Origin: Jatrophihabitans cynanchi
GTDB lineage: Bacteria; Actinomycetota; Actinomycetes; Mycobacteriales; Jatrophihabitantaceae
Reading direction: 5' to 3'
DNA: 64,000 nucleotides
Assembly: GCF_027247405.1 (NCBI RefSeq)
Contig: NZ_CP097463.1
Span: 1,860,001 to 1,924,000, forward strand
Part shown: piece after piece, positions 26,580 to 35,141 of the stretch
Numbering within the stretch: position 1 is the stretch's first letter
How the letters are laid out: each line of letters begins with the position of its first letter
Made by a program: the position numbers and the translations under genes
Notes under the pieces: model-generated
Told to the model about the DNA's origin: nothing
The model's input: the letters and a program-made list of their open reading frames with translations, nothing else
Database searches by the model: none

Positions 26580-27388
26580 CCCGCAGCCTGCCGGTCGGCG
26601 CCGAGTCTCCCGGCCGGGCGCACATCGGGGTTCGCACGCTGCGCGAGGACCGCTGGTGGGTGCAGCCGCTCGTCACGTTCGTGCTGCTGTGCCTGTGGGT
26701 CGCGTACGCGATGGTGCGCACCATCAGCCAGAGTGACTACTTCGTCTCGCAGTACCACTACCTGTCGCCGTTCACGTCCCCGTGCGTCACCGCGTCCTGC
26801 CCGGAGGCAGCGCGCGACTTCGGCACCTGGCTGCCGCACTTCCCGCCGTTCCTGCCGTTGGCGCTGCTCTCGCTGCCGTTCCTGCTGGGGTTCCGGCTCA
26901 GTTGCTACTACTACCGCAAGGCGTACTACCGCGCGTTCTGGCTCTCGCCGCCCGCCTGCGCGGTCGCCGAGCCGCACGCGAAGTACACCGGCGAGACCCG
27001 CTTCCCGCTGATCCTGCAGAACCTGCACCGCTACTTCTTCATGATCGCGGTGGTGATCTCGCTGGTGAACAGCTACGACGTCGTGCGCGCGTTCAAGGGC
27101 GCCGACGGCGGGATCGGCCTCGGGCTGGGCACCTTGATCATGCTGGCGAACGTGGTGCTGCTGTGGTGCTATACGCTCGGCTGTCACTCCTGCCGGCACA
27201 TCACGGCCGGCCGGCTGAACAACTTCTCCTCGCACCCGCTGCGCTATCGCGCGTGGACGAAGGTGTCGTGGTTGAACGCCCGGCACATGCAGTTCGCCTG
27301 GACCACGCTGGCCACGCTGCTGCTCACCGACCTGTACGTAGCGCTGGTCGCCGGTGGCGCATTCAGCGACCCGCGCATCTTCAACTGA
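26576..27388 (+). CDS. sdhC: succinate dehydrogenase/fumarate reductase membrane anchor (SdhC)
   Basis: 270 residues; the ATG overlaps the upstream stop. About five hydrophobic helices, with His residues in 'LQNLHRYFFMIAVV' and a 'LGCHSCRHITAGR' segment that could serve heme or quinone binding. It precedes sdhA and sdhB and matches the single-anchor type of actinobacterial Sdh. It fixes the catalytic subunits to the membrane and passes electrons to menaquinone. Confidence 0.82.
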   Translation: MTRSLPVGAESPGRAHIGVRTLREDRWWVQPLVTFVLLCLWVAYAMVRTISQSDYFVSQYHYLSPFTSPCVTASCPEAARDFGTWLPHFPPFLPLALLSLPFLLGFRLSCYYYRKAYYRAFWLSPPACAVAEPHAKYTGETRFPLILQNLHRYFFMIAVVISLVNSYDVVRAFKGADGGIGLGLGTLIMLANVVLLWCYTLGCHSCRHITAGRLNNFSSHPLRYRAWTKVSWLNARHMQFAWTTLATLLLTDLYVALVAGGAFSDPRIFN

Positions 27389-27398
27389 GAGGTTCGGC

Positions 27399-29321
27399 GT
27401 GCCAGAGCAAGAAGATCTCGAGAAGCACAAGTACGACGTCCTGATCATCGGGGCCGGCGGGTCGGGGCTGCGCGCCGCGATCGCCGCGCACGAGGCGGGG
27501 CTGCGAGTCGCGGTGATCTGCAAGTCGCTGTTCGGCAAGGCGCACACGGTGATGGCCGAGGGCGGCTGCGCGGCAGCGATGGGCAACGTCAACAGCCACG
27601 ACAACTGGCAGGTGCACTTCCGGGACACCATGCGCGGCGGCAAGTTCCTGAACAACTGGCGGATGGCCGAGCTGCACGCCAAGGAGGCACCGGACCGGGT
27701 CTGGGAGCTGGAGACGTACGGCGCGCTGTTCGACCGCACGAAGGACGGCAAGATCAGCCAGCGCAACTTCGGCGGCCACGAGTACCCGCGGCTGGCGCAC
27801 GTGGGCGACCGCACCGGCCTCGAGCTGATCCGCACGATGCAGCAGAAGATCGTCTCGCTGCAGCAGGACGACGCGCGCAAGGCGGGCCGTTCCTCGGGCG
27901 CCGACGACGGCCGGCTGAAGGTCTTCGCCGAGCTGACCGTGACCGAGCTGCTCACCGACGACACCGGCGCGATCGCCGGCGCGTTCGGGTACTACCGCGA
28001 GACCGGCAAGTTCGTGCTGTTCAAGGCGCCCGCGGTCGTGCTGGCCACAGGCGGCATCGGCAAGTCGTTCAAGGTCACCTCCAACTCCTGGGAGTGCACC
28101 GGCGACGGCATGGGACTGGCGCTGCGCGTCGGCTCGACGCTGATGAACATGGAGTTCGTCCAGTTCCACCCGACCGGCATGGTCTGGCCGCCGTCGGTGA
28201 AGGGCATCCTGGTCACCGAGGGCGTGCGCGGCGACGGCGGGGTGCTGAAGAACTCCGAGGGCAAGCGGTTCATGTTCAACTACGTCCCGGACGTGTTCCG
28301 CAGCCAGTACGCGGACAACGAGGCCGAGGCCGACGCCTGGTACAAGGACCCGGACCACAACAAGCGCACCCCGGACCTGCTGCCGCGCGACGAGGTCGCC
28401 CGGGCGATCAACTCCGAGGTGAAGGCCGGCCGCGGCTCACCGCACGGCGGGGTCTACCTGGACATCGCCTCGCGGCTGCCCAAGGAGGAGATCCTGCGGC
28501 GGCTGCCGTCGATGCAGCACCAGTTCAAGGAGCTGGCCGACGTCGACATCACCTCCGAGCCGATGGAGGTCGGGCCGACCTGCCACTACGTGATGGGCGG
28601 CATCGAGGTCGACGCCGACACCGCTGCTGCGGCGCGCGTCCCGGGCCTGTTCGCCTCCGGCGAGGTGGCCGGCGGCATGCACGGTTCGAACCGGCTCGGC
28701 GGCAACTCGCTGTCGGACCTGCTCGTGTTCGGCCGGCGTTCCGGCGAAGGCGCGGCCGCGTACGTCCATGCGTTGCGCGGCGAGTACCCGGCGATCAGCG
28801 ACGAGCAGGTCGCGTCCTGCATGCAGGTCGCGCTCGCGCCCTTCGAACAGCACGGTGACACCGCATACGAGATCCACCAGGAACTGCAGCAGTGCATGAA
28901 CGATCTCGTCGGCATCATCCGCAAGGCCAGCGAGGTGCAGGACGCCCTGGAGCGGCTGGAGAAGCTCAAGGAGCGCGCCAAGACGGTGTCGGCCGCCGGT
29001 CCGCGCGAGTTCAACCCGGGCTGGCACCTCGCGCTCGACCTGCGCAACATGATCGCGGTGTGCGAGTGCATCGCCCGGGCCGCGCTGATCCGCGAGGAGT
29101 CACGCGGCGGTCACACCCGAGACGACTTCCCGAGCATGTCCGCCCAATGGCGCAAGGTGAATCTCATCTGCACGCAGAACGAGGCGGGCGACGGGATCGA
29201 CGTCGTGGAGCAGCCGATGGAGCCGATGCGCGCCGACCTGCTCGCCCTGTTCCCTCGGGACGAGCTGATGAAGTACTTCACCGACGAGGAACTCGTCGAC
29301 GTTGCGGGGGAGGCCGAATGA
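27399..29321 (+). CDS. sdhA: succinate dehydrogenase flavoprotein subunit
   Basis: 640 residues from GTG 27399 (AGAGG upstream); a longer frame overlaps sdhC and is not used. FAD Rossmann motif 'VLIIGAGGSGLRAAIAAHEAGL', flavin-linkage region 'GKAHTVMAEGGCAAAMGN', substrate-site region 'EFVQFHPTG' and capping-domain sequence 'GGMHGSNRLGGNSLSDLLVFGRR'. Oxidises succinate to fumarate in the TCA cycle, or the reverse. Ends in an ATGA overlap with sdhB. Confidence 0.96.
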   Translation: MPEQEDLEKHKYDVLIIGAGGSGLRAAIAAHEAGLRVAVICKSLFGKAHTVMAEGGCAAAMGNVNSHDNWQVHFRDTMRGGKFLNNWRMAELHAKEAPDRVWELETYGALFDRTKDGKISQRNFGGHEYPRLAHVGDRTGLELIRTMQQKIVSLQQDDARKAGRSSGADDGRLKVFAELTVTELLTDDTGAIAGAFGYYRETGKFVLFKAPAVVLATGGIGKSFKVTSNSWECTGDGMGLALRVGSTLMNMEFVQFHPTGMVWPPSVKGILVTEGVRGDGGVLKNSEGKRFMFNYVPDVFRSQYADNEAEADAWYKDPDHNKRTPDLLPRDEVARAINSEVKAGRGSPHGGVYLDIASRLPKEEILRRLPSMQHQFKELADVDITSEPMEVGPTCHYVMGGIEVDADTAAAARVPGLFASGEVAGGMHGSNRLGGNSLSDLLVFGRRSGEGAAAYVHALRGEYPAISDEQVASCMQVALAPFEQHGDTAYEIHQELQQCMNDLVGIIRKASEVQDALERLEKLKERAKTVSAAGPREFNPGWHLALDLRNMIAVCECIARAALIREESRGGHTRDDFPSMSAQWRKVNLICTQNEAGDGIDVVEQPMEPMRADLLALFPRDELMKYFTDEELVDVAGEAE

Positions 29322-30070
29322 CGTACAACGCCCACTTCCGCGTCTGGCGTGGCGACGCGTCGGGTGGCGAACTCGGCGACTACACGGTCGAGGTGAACGA
29401 GGGCGAGGTCGTCCTCGACATCATCCACCGGCTGCAGGCGACGCAGGCCGGTGATCTCGCCGTGCGGTGGAACTGCAAAGCCGGCAAGTGCGGCTCGTGC
29501 AGCGCCGAGATCAACGGCCGGCCGCGGCTGATGTGCATGACCCGCATGTCGACGTTCACCGAGGACGAGGTCGTCACCGTCACGCCGATGCGTACCTTCC
29601 CGGTGATCAAGGACCTGGTCACCGACGTGTCGTACAACTACCGCAAGGCCGAGCAGATTCCTGCGTTCGCCCCGCCACCTGGTCTCGCGCCCGGCGAGTA
29701 CCGGATGGCCCAGGTCGACGTGCAGCGCTCGCAGGAGTTCCGCAAGTGCATCGAGTGCTTCCTGTGCCAGGACGTCTGCCACGTGATCCGCGACCACGAG
29801 GACAACAAGCAGTCCTACGCCGGGCCGCGGTTCTTCATCCGCCTCGCTGAACTGGACATGCACCCGCTGGATGCTCTGGACCGCAAGCAGGAGGCGCAGG
29901 ACGCGCACGGGCTGGGGATGTGCAACATCACCAAGTGCTGCACCGAGGTCTGCCCCGAGCACATCAAGATCACCGACAACGGCATCATCCCGTTGAAGGA
30001 GCGCGTGGTGGACCGCCGGTACGACCCGTTGCAGGTCATCGCGCGCAAGGTGCTGCGCAAGGACAAGTAA
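29318..30070 (+). CDS. sdhB: succinate dehydrogenase iron-sulfur subunit
   Basis: 250 residues. N-terminal [2Fe-2S] ligands in 'CKAGKCGSCSAEINGRPRLMC'-type spacing; C-terminal clusters in 'CIECFLCQDVCHV' and 'CNITKCCTEVCPEHI'. It carries electrons from the flavin in SdhA to the membrane anchor. ATG 29318 overlaps the sdhA stop. The operon ends at a hairpin at 30178. Confidence 0.96.
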   Translation: MTYNAHFRVWRGDASGGELGDYTVEVNEGEVVLDIIHRLQATQAGDLAVRWNCKAGKCGSCSAEINGRPRLMCMTRMSTFTEDEVVTVTPMRTFPVIKDLVTDVSYNYRKAEQIPAFAPPPGLAPGEYRMAQVDVQRSQEFRKCIECFLCQDVCHVIRDHEDNKQSYAGPRFFIRLAELDMHPLDALDRKQEAQDAHGLGMCNITKCCTEVCPEHIKITDNGIIPLKERVVDRRYDPLQVIARKVLRKDK

Positions 30071-30177
30071 CCGGCCGGCGGTCCAGTTCGGACAGCAACG
30101 GCTCCGGATCGGTTCCCGCGTCCTCGGCGGCGAGTTCCGGCAGGCTGCGGGCCTCCTGCGAAGCGATCGTGCACCGC

Positions 30178-30210
30178 TTCCGGTCCCGGTTCCACTGACC
30201 GGGACCGGAA
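30178..30210. terminator. bidirectional hairpin between sdhB and DUF4396 gene
   Basis: TTCCGGTCCCGG / CCGGGACCGGAA, a perfect 12-bp stem with a nine-base loop, lying between two convergent genes and ending three bases before the DUF4396 stop. No U-run, so Rho-independent function is uncertain. Confidence 0.6.
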
Positions 30211-30213
30211 GGG

Positions 30214-30699
30214 TCAGTGCATGGCATGGACGACGGCGTGTCCCCTGCCGCGTCCGATCATCCAGCGGTTCACCGGCGTGGTGAGCACGAAGGCGGCCGC
30301 GAGTGAGACGGCCAGGGCCAGCCAGAACAGCGCGCTGCCGAGGCCGGCGTCCATCGCCCCGGGGATGGCGACGACAACGGTGTTGTCGATCAGTTCCATG
30401 ACCGCGATCGACACGGTGTCGGCGGCCAGGGCGACCCGGGCCGCCGCGTTCAGGGGAAGGCCGGAGCGCAGCACGCCGCGCATCGTCAGCGCGTAACCGA
30501 AGGCGAACGCGAGCACGACCGACAGCACGATCGTCGCCGCATTGTGCAGACCGGCGGCCGAGCCGATCACCATGCCGAGGACCTCGCCGATCGCACAACC
30601 GGTGAGGCAGTGCAGCGTGGCGGACATGGCCATGGCCCACGGGACGGCAGTGCGTCCGGCGGCGTGCTGGTGCACCGAATGATCGCTCGACGTGCTCAT
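30214..30699 (-). CDS. DUF4396 family membrane protein
   Basis: 161 residues from ATG 30699 with AGGAGG directly upstream. His-rich start, then about four membrane helices with 'ATLHCLTGCAIGEVLGMVIG', 'MELIDNTVVVAIPGAMDAGLGSALFW' and the C-terminal 'TTPVNRWMIGRGRGHAVVHAMH'. The family is uncharacterised. A CsoR-like operator lies upstream, so a role in copper or related metal stress is likely (inference). Confidence 0.82.
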   Translation of the reverse strand: MSTSSDHSVHQHAAGRTAVPWAMAMSATLHCLTGCAIGEVLGMVIGSAAGLHNAATIVLSVVLAFAFGYALTMRGVLRSGLPLNAAARVALAADTVSIAVMELIDNTVVVAIPGAMDAGLGSALFWLALAVSLAAAFVLTTPVNRWMIGRGRGHAVVHAMH

Positions 30700-30737
30700 C
30701 GGGTCCTCCTGGATGGTCGCTGCACGCTCGAACCAGG

Positions 30738-30754
30738 ATACCCCCATGGGGTAT
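30738..30754 (-). promoter_or_regulatory. CsoR/RcnR-like operator upstream of DUF4396 gene
   Basis: ATACCCCCATGGGGTAT, a near-perfect palindrome with the TACCC...GGGTA half-sites known for CsoR-family copper repressors. It lies about 40 bases upstream of the DUF4396 start, in promoter position, and also beside the end of rskA. No csoR gene is within the window. Confidence 0.65.
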
Positions 30755-30769
30755 TCCGACAACGCCGCG

Positions 30770-31501
30770 TCAGATCGTCATCACGGCGAGGATCGCGCCT
30801 GGCGTCGGCCGGCTGGAACCGCCGTCCGGCTCGAGCGAGATGCCCATGCTCGCCGCCCCGGTCAGGTCGCCGCTCGCCTGCACCAGGACATTGCCCTTCG
30901 CATCCGGCCGGAACACACCGGCCGAGGTCGCGGCACCATGTGGATCGATCATCCACAGCTGGTAGGTGTGATCGGCGGAGGGCGCGGGCACGTCGCGGCC
31001 CAGCAGCACGAATCGATGCTCGGCCTTGGAGTAGAGGAGCGTCGCCTGCCCGGTGCCGCCGACCGCTCCGGTGACGGTACGGACGTCCGGGTTCTCGAGC
31101 ACCGAGATGATCGCCGCAGAGCGGTCCTGGCGCCGGCCGGCGTCGCGATGCTGCTGGTACCCCCACGCCGTCGCGGCCACCGCGAGCAGCAGGCACGCGG
31201 CGGCGACCGACTGCCAGAGCCATCGGCTGCTCCGGCGGGTGGAAAGCTCGACGACGTTGTCACCGGCCGGCGGCAGCGGCCGGACCGTCCCGATCGCGTC
31301 CAGGATGTCTGCCCGCAGCCCGGGCGGCGGAGCGGTCGAGGTCGTGTGGCTCAGCTCCGCGGCCGCGGCCCGCAGGCTGCGCACCTCGGCGGCGCAGTCC
31401 GCGCAGCCCGCCAGATGGGCCTCGAACTGGGCACGCTCCTGCTCGTCGAGGGCGTCGAGGGCGTAGGCACCGGTCAGGCCGCTGAACTCATGACTGCTCA
31501 T
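30770..31501 (-). CDS. rskA: anti-sigma-K factor RskA
   Basis: 243 residues; ATG 31501 overlaps the sigma gene by 14 bases. N-terminal zinc anti-sigma motif H29-x3-C33-x2-C36 ('EAHLAGCADCAAEV'), one membrane helix ('SVAAACLLLAVAATAWGY', about 103-120) and an extracytoplasmic RskA domain ('HTYQLWMIDPHGAATSAGVF', ending 'GAILAVMTI'). It holds SigK at the membrane until regulated proteolysis. Confidence 0.92.
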   Translation of the reverse strand: MSSHEFSGLTGAYALDALDEQERAQFEAHLAGCADCAAEVRSLRAAAAELSHTTSTAPPPGLRADILDAIGTVRPLPPAGDNVVELSTRRSSRWLWQSVAAACLLLAVAATAWGYQQHRDAGRRQDRSAAIISVLENPDVRTVTGAVGGTGQATLLYSKAEHRFVLLGRDVPAPSADHTYQLWMIDPHGAATSAGVFRPDAKGNVLVQASGDLTGAASMGISLEPDGGSSRPTPGAILAVMTI

Positions 31502-32168
31502 CGCACACCCCCAGGGCATCTCGTAGTCGGATCAGGCCGTCGCGGACCCGGGTCTTCACCGTTCCCAACGGCAGGTGCAGCAGTTCGGCGACCTCCCGAT
31601 GCGTGTAACCGCCGAGGTAGGCGAGGGTGATCGCCTCGCGCTGCACCTCGGTCAGGTCCGCCAGCGCCTTGTGCACGCGTTGCGCGTCGAGACCGGCCTG
31701 CACCTGCTCGCTGACCTGATCGTAGGGACGATCGGTGTGCACCGCGGCGTAGCGGTCCTCGCGCAGCGTGCTCGACTGGGCGGCCCGGACCCGGTCGACC
31801 GCCCGGCGGTGCGCGATCATCAGCAGCCAGGGCAGCACGGCGCCGGCCGTCGGGTCGAAGCGCGCCGACTCGCGCCAGATCTGCAGGTACACGTCCTGGG
31901 TCACCTCGGCTGCCTGCGCCGGGTCCCGGACGACCCGCAGCACCATGCCGTGCACCCGCGCCGCCGTCAGGTCGTAGAGCCGCGCGAACGCGCCCTGGTC
32001 ACCGCGCGCCGAGGCCGCGAGCAGGCCGGCCGGATCCGGGTCCGGGTCGTCGTGCCCGCCGTCACCGGTCGCCGACGTCCGCAGGAACCGCACGTCGTTC
32101 ACTGTGACAGACCCGGCCGGCCGGCCGCGGCGCGGCGCGGTGGTGCGCCACGGATCGGCCTGCTGCAC
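31488..32168 (-). CDS. sigK: ECF RNA polymerase sigma factor SigK
   Basis: 226 residues from GTG 32168, eight bases after GGAGG; the in-frame GTG at 32177 overlaps that site. Region 2 'LYDLTAARVHGMVLRVVRDPAQAAEVTQDVYLQIW', 'LMIAHRRAVDRVR' and region 4 'LTEVQREAITLAYLGGYTHREVAELLHLPLGTVKTRVRDGLIRLR'. Paired with RskA. In mycobacteria SigK drives secreted antigen genes; here the divergent gene encodes a secreted CHRD-like protein, a possible target. Confidence 0.92.
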   Translation of the reverse strand: MQQADPWRTTAPRRGRPAGSVTVNDVRFLRTSATGDGGHDDPDPDPAGLLAASARGDQGAFARLYDLTAARVHGMVLRVVRDPAQAAEVTQDVYLQIWRESARFDPTAGAVLPWLLMIAHRRAVDRVRAAQSSTLREDRYAAVHTDRPYDQVSEQVQAGLDAQRVHKALADLTEVQREAITLAYLGGYTHREVAELLHLPLGTVKTRVRDGLIRLRDALGVCDEQS

Positions 32169-32402
32169 GACACCCACCTCCGGCGATCCGATACATCCCT
32201 GTCGACGGTGATTCGGTGCCGCGCGCGGTGTGGATTGGCGGGGCGCCGCACGGCATTTCGCGCGCCGTCCAATCCGGGTAGGGCTCGGCTCCGAACTGCT
32301 GCCATCGGGCCGAGGCGTCCTGCTGAGCCGGACCGCCGCGTCAACGCGGCCCGTCCGACACCGGGCAGCCGTCCGGCGACGTCAAGTCGAAGGGAACACA
32401 GC

Positions 32403-33176
32403 ATGAACAAGCTTCTGCGCTGGGCCGTGCCGATCGCCGCGATCGGGATCACCGGCCTGGGCCTGGCGATGCCGGCCAGCGCCGCACCGAGTTCGACCAA
32501 CTACCAGGCAACCCTGGACGCGCTCAACCACGCGAGCGGCTCGGGAACCCTGAGCATCAGCCTGAACGGGGACCGCGCCACGGTGACCGAGCACTACACC
32601 GGTCTGGCGACGACGTTCAGCGGCAATCCGTACCCGCATGTGCAGCACATCCACATCGACGGTATGGGCACCTGCCCGGCGATGTCCGCCGACAAGAACG
32701 GTGACGGCATCGTGGACACCGTCGAGGGGCAGCCGTCGTACGGCAAGATCGGCACCACCCTGGCGACCACGGGCGACACCAGCGCCAAGGCGGCCACCAC
32801 GCTGACCGTCGCTCCGAGCGGCGGAAGCGCGGACTACAAGCGCACCTTCACCATGAACGCCGCCACGATCGCGGCGCTGAAGGCGGGAACCGCGGTCGTC
32901 GTGGTGCACGGGCTCGACCCGTCGACCCTGAGCAAGAAGGCGCAGGGCGAGAAGAGCAACCTGGTCCCGTCGCTGCCCCTCGCCGCCACCTCGCCGGCGC
33001 TGTGCGGCGTGCTGGCCGCGTCGCAGATGTCCACCATCCCCGGTGGTGCTCCGGACACCGGTGGCGGCAGCACGTCCGGCGTCGAGGACGCGGCACTGCT
33101 CGGCGTCAGCGGCGGCCTGATCCTCGCCGCGGGTGGCGCGTTCGCAGCGCGTCGTCGCTTCGCCCGGCAGAGCTGA
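32403..33176 (+). CDS. secreted CHRD-like protein with sortase-type C-terminus
   Basis: 257 residues; ATG 32403 with GAAGGGA upstream. Signal peptide 1 to about 28 ('AMPASAA'). Core resembles a CHRD domain ('GSGTLSISLNGDRATVTEHYTGL', 'HVQHIHIDGMG'). The end is a cell-wall sorting signal: APDTG at 215-219, a hydrophobic stretch and 'ARRRFARQS'. Next gene is a sortase, 18 bases away, so the protein is probably anchored to the cell surface. The 234-base region between it and divergent sigK must hold promoters for both; no clear motif assigned. Confidence 0.82.
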   Translation: MNKLLRWAVPIAAIGITGLGLAMPASAAPSSTNYQATLDALNHASGSGTLSISLNGDRATVTEHYTGLATTFSGNPYPHVQHIHIDGMGTCPAMSADKNGDGIVDTVEGQPSYGKIGTTLATTGDTSAKAATTLTVAPSGGSADYKRTFTMNAATIAALKAGTAVVVVHGLDPSTLSKKAQGEKSNLVPSLPLAATSPALCGVLAASQMSTIPGGAPDTGGGSTSGVEDAALLGVSGGLILAAGGAFAARRRFARQS

Positions 33177-33194
33177 CCTGCGGGTAGCCGAGAG

Positions 33195-33899
33195 ATGAGC
33201 ACCCACGCCCGCCGTGCCCGCGTGTTCGCCGCGGCGGGCGTGGGGTTGCTGATCGCCGGCGTCCTCGCGCTGGTGGTCGGGCTCCGCGCGCAGCAGTCGG
33301 CGCCGCAGCCCCCTCCGTCGGCGGCCAGCCCCGTCTCGATCGTCCCGAGGACGGGCAGCCCAAGCGATGCCTCGCCCTCCGGGCGGACCGGAACGGGCCG
33401 GACGTCGCCGCGCACCCGCGGCCCGATCCTGGCGCGTTCACTACCGGTCCGGCTGGCCATCCCGGCGATCGGGGTGGATACCAAGGTGCAGCAACTCGGC
33501 CTCAACCCGGACGGGTCGGTGCAGGTGCCGCCGCTCGGGCGTGACTCGCATGCGGGCTGGTACAAGTACTCGCCGACTCCCGGAGAGCTCGGACCCTCGG
33601 TCGTCCTCGGTCATATCGACTCGGCGGCCTACGGCCCAGGCGTGTTCTTCCGGCTCGGCGACCTGCGGCAGCGCGACCGCATCTCGATCACGCTGGCCGA
33701 CCGCACCGTCGCGGTCTTCGAGGTCGAGCGGGTGGTCGAGTACCGCAAGGCGCAGTTCCCCACCCTCGCCGTGTACGGCAACACCGACCACGCCGCGCTG
33801 CGGCTGATCACCTGCGGCGGAACCTTCGACCCGGCCCGGCACAGCTACGAGTCCAACATCGTCGCCTACGCCGCGCTGGTGTCGGCACACCCGAGCTGA
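33195..33899 (+). CDS. class E/F sortase
   Basis: 234 residues. N-terminal membrane anchor (about 10-30), Pro/Ser-rich linker, then the sortase domain with catalytic His140 ('VVLGHIDS'), Cys207 ('LITCGGTF') and Arg215 ('DPARHSYESN'). The short domain fits actinobacterial class E/F housekeeping-type enzymes. Likely substrate is the preceding CHRD-like protein with APDTG. Confidence 0.9.
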   Translation: MSTHARRARVFAAAGVGLLIAGVLALVVGLRAQQSAPQPPPSAASPVSIVPRTGSPSDASPSGRTGTGRTSPRTRGPILARSLPVRLAIPAIGVDTKVQQLGLNPDGSVQVPPLGRDSHAGWYKYSPTPGELGPSVVLGHIDSAAYGPGVFFRLGDLRQRDRISITLADRTVAVFEVERVVEYRKAQFPTLAVYGNTDHAALRLITCGGTFDPARHSYESNIVAYAALVSAHPS

Positions 33900-33924
33900 G
33901 TTCGACCCTGTGGAAGGACACGAG

Positions 33925-34542
33925 ATGAAGGCACCCCGCAGATGGGCGGCGCTGGTCGCCGCGAGTGCAGTGCTGCTGGCCGGTTGCGCGTCGTCCGCCG
34001 GAGCTGACCAGCCGGCCCGGATGGCGGGGCCGACCGGCGCCGCGATGACGCCCGGCATGGTGATGCCGGACGGATCCACGATGGGCGCGATGGCGCCGTC
34101 GGCCAGTTCGCAGCAGAGCGGTCCCTCGGCCGCCGCCCTGATGATCTGCAGCGACGAAACGCGCGCGGACATCGCGCAGGTGCTTGCGCTGCCCGACCGG
34201 CCGACCGCGACGGCGACCTGGCGCGCGCACACCTACACCTGTAGCTATCGGCTGCCCGCCGGACCGTTCGTGCTGTCGGTGACCGAGTCGGCCGACGGCG
34301 CTGCGGCCGCTCGCTACCTGGCGGACGCGCGCAGGCGGCTCGGCACGACCACCGACCTCGCCGGCCTCACCGAGGGCGCGTTCGGCACGGCAGCCGGCAA
34401 TGTCCTGCTGCGCAAGGACAACGACGTGCTGCACGTCGACGCGACCGCCCTGCCCGCCGTGTTCGGCACCCAGGGCCAGAAGCGGGCAGACTTCGCGTAC
34501 GAGATCGCCTCCGACATCCTGGGCTGCTGGACGGGCGATTGA
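33925..34542 (+). CDS. Met-rich lipoprotein
   Basis: 205 residues; ATG 33925 after GGAAGGA. Lipobox 'LLAGC' near residue 21. The segment that follows is rich in Met ('MTPGMVMPDGSTMGAMAP'), as in periplasmic copper-binding proteins. The rest is an alpha/beta domain with a Cys pair ('MICSDE' and 'YTCSYRL') and a final 'LGCWTGD'. Family not recognised. Proximity to the DUF4396 gene with a CsoR-like site fits a metal role, but this is inference. Confidence 0.75.
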   Translation: MKAPRRWAALVAASAVLLAGCASSAGADQPARMAGPTGAAMTPGMVMPDGSTMGAMAPSASSQQSGPSAAALMICSDETRADIAQVLALPDRPTATATWRAHTYTCSYRLPAGPFVLSVTESADGAAAARYLADARRRLGTTTDLAGLTEGAFGTAAGNVLLRKDNDVLHVDATALPAVFGTQGQKRADFAYEIASDILGCWTGD

Positions 34543-34616
34543 GTCCCCGCGTTTCGGCGCACCGCCGGCGGGGGTACGACCACTCGACCGGAGAGCACGA
34601 GAATTGAGGACGGTTC

Positions 34617-35114
34617 ATGGGCACTCACGCGGCGTGGCACGGCTACGCGGGGCACGGCCTGGCCGTTGCGGCAGCCGCCGCCGTCGGGGGTGCCGCGACG
34701 GCAACGGGGTGGGACGACCGGCTGGACACGCCGGCATGGCAACCGCCCCGAGCGGCGTTCGGGCCGGTATGGACCGGGCTGTACGCGCTGGTCGCCGGCG
34801 CGGGCGGAGCCGTGTGGAACGCCGGCCGGGGACGCCAACGAGCCCGCTTCGCGACGGCGTTCGGGATCAATCTGGCGCTCAACGCCTCATGGACGTGGAC
34901 CTTCTTTCGGGCGAGGCGCCTGCCGGCCGCCGCGGCGCATGCCGCTGTGCTGACGCTCTCCGCGTCCGACCTGATCAGGCGTGCGCGGCGGGTGTCGCCG
35001 GCAGCTGCAGCCGCGTTGGTCCCGTACGCGGCCTGGTCCGGGTTCGCCACCGTCCTCGCGGCGGAGATCGCACGCCGCAACCGCGGCGCGCAGCACCAGC
35101 CGATCGCCCGGTAG
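34617..35114 (+). CDS. tspO: TspO/MBR family membrane protein
   Basis: 165 residues, five membrane helices. Family motifs 'TPAWQPPRAAFGPVWTGLYALVA' (about 38-60) and 'LNASWTWTFFRARR' are present. TspO proteins bind porphyrins and affect tetrapyrrole and oxidative stress. First gene of a run with SDR, CPBP protease and photolyase, a grouping typical of light-stress operons. Confidence 0.9.
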   Translation: MGTHAAWHGYAGHGLAVAAAAAVGGAATATGWDDRLDTPAWQPPRAAFGPVWTGLYALVAGAGGAVWNAGRGRQRARFATAFGINLALNASWTWTFFRARRLPAAAAHAAVLTLSASDLIRRARRVSPAAAAALVPYAAWSGFATVLAAEIARRNRGAQHQPIAR

Positions 35115-35141
35115 CTGACCGGCCGGCAGCGGGGTGAGCGG

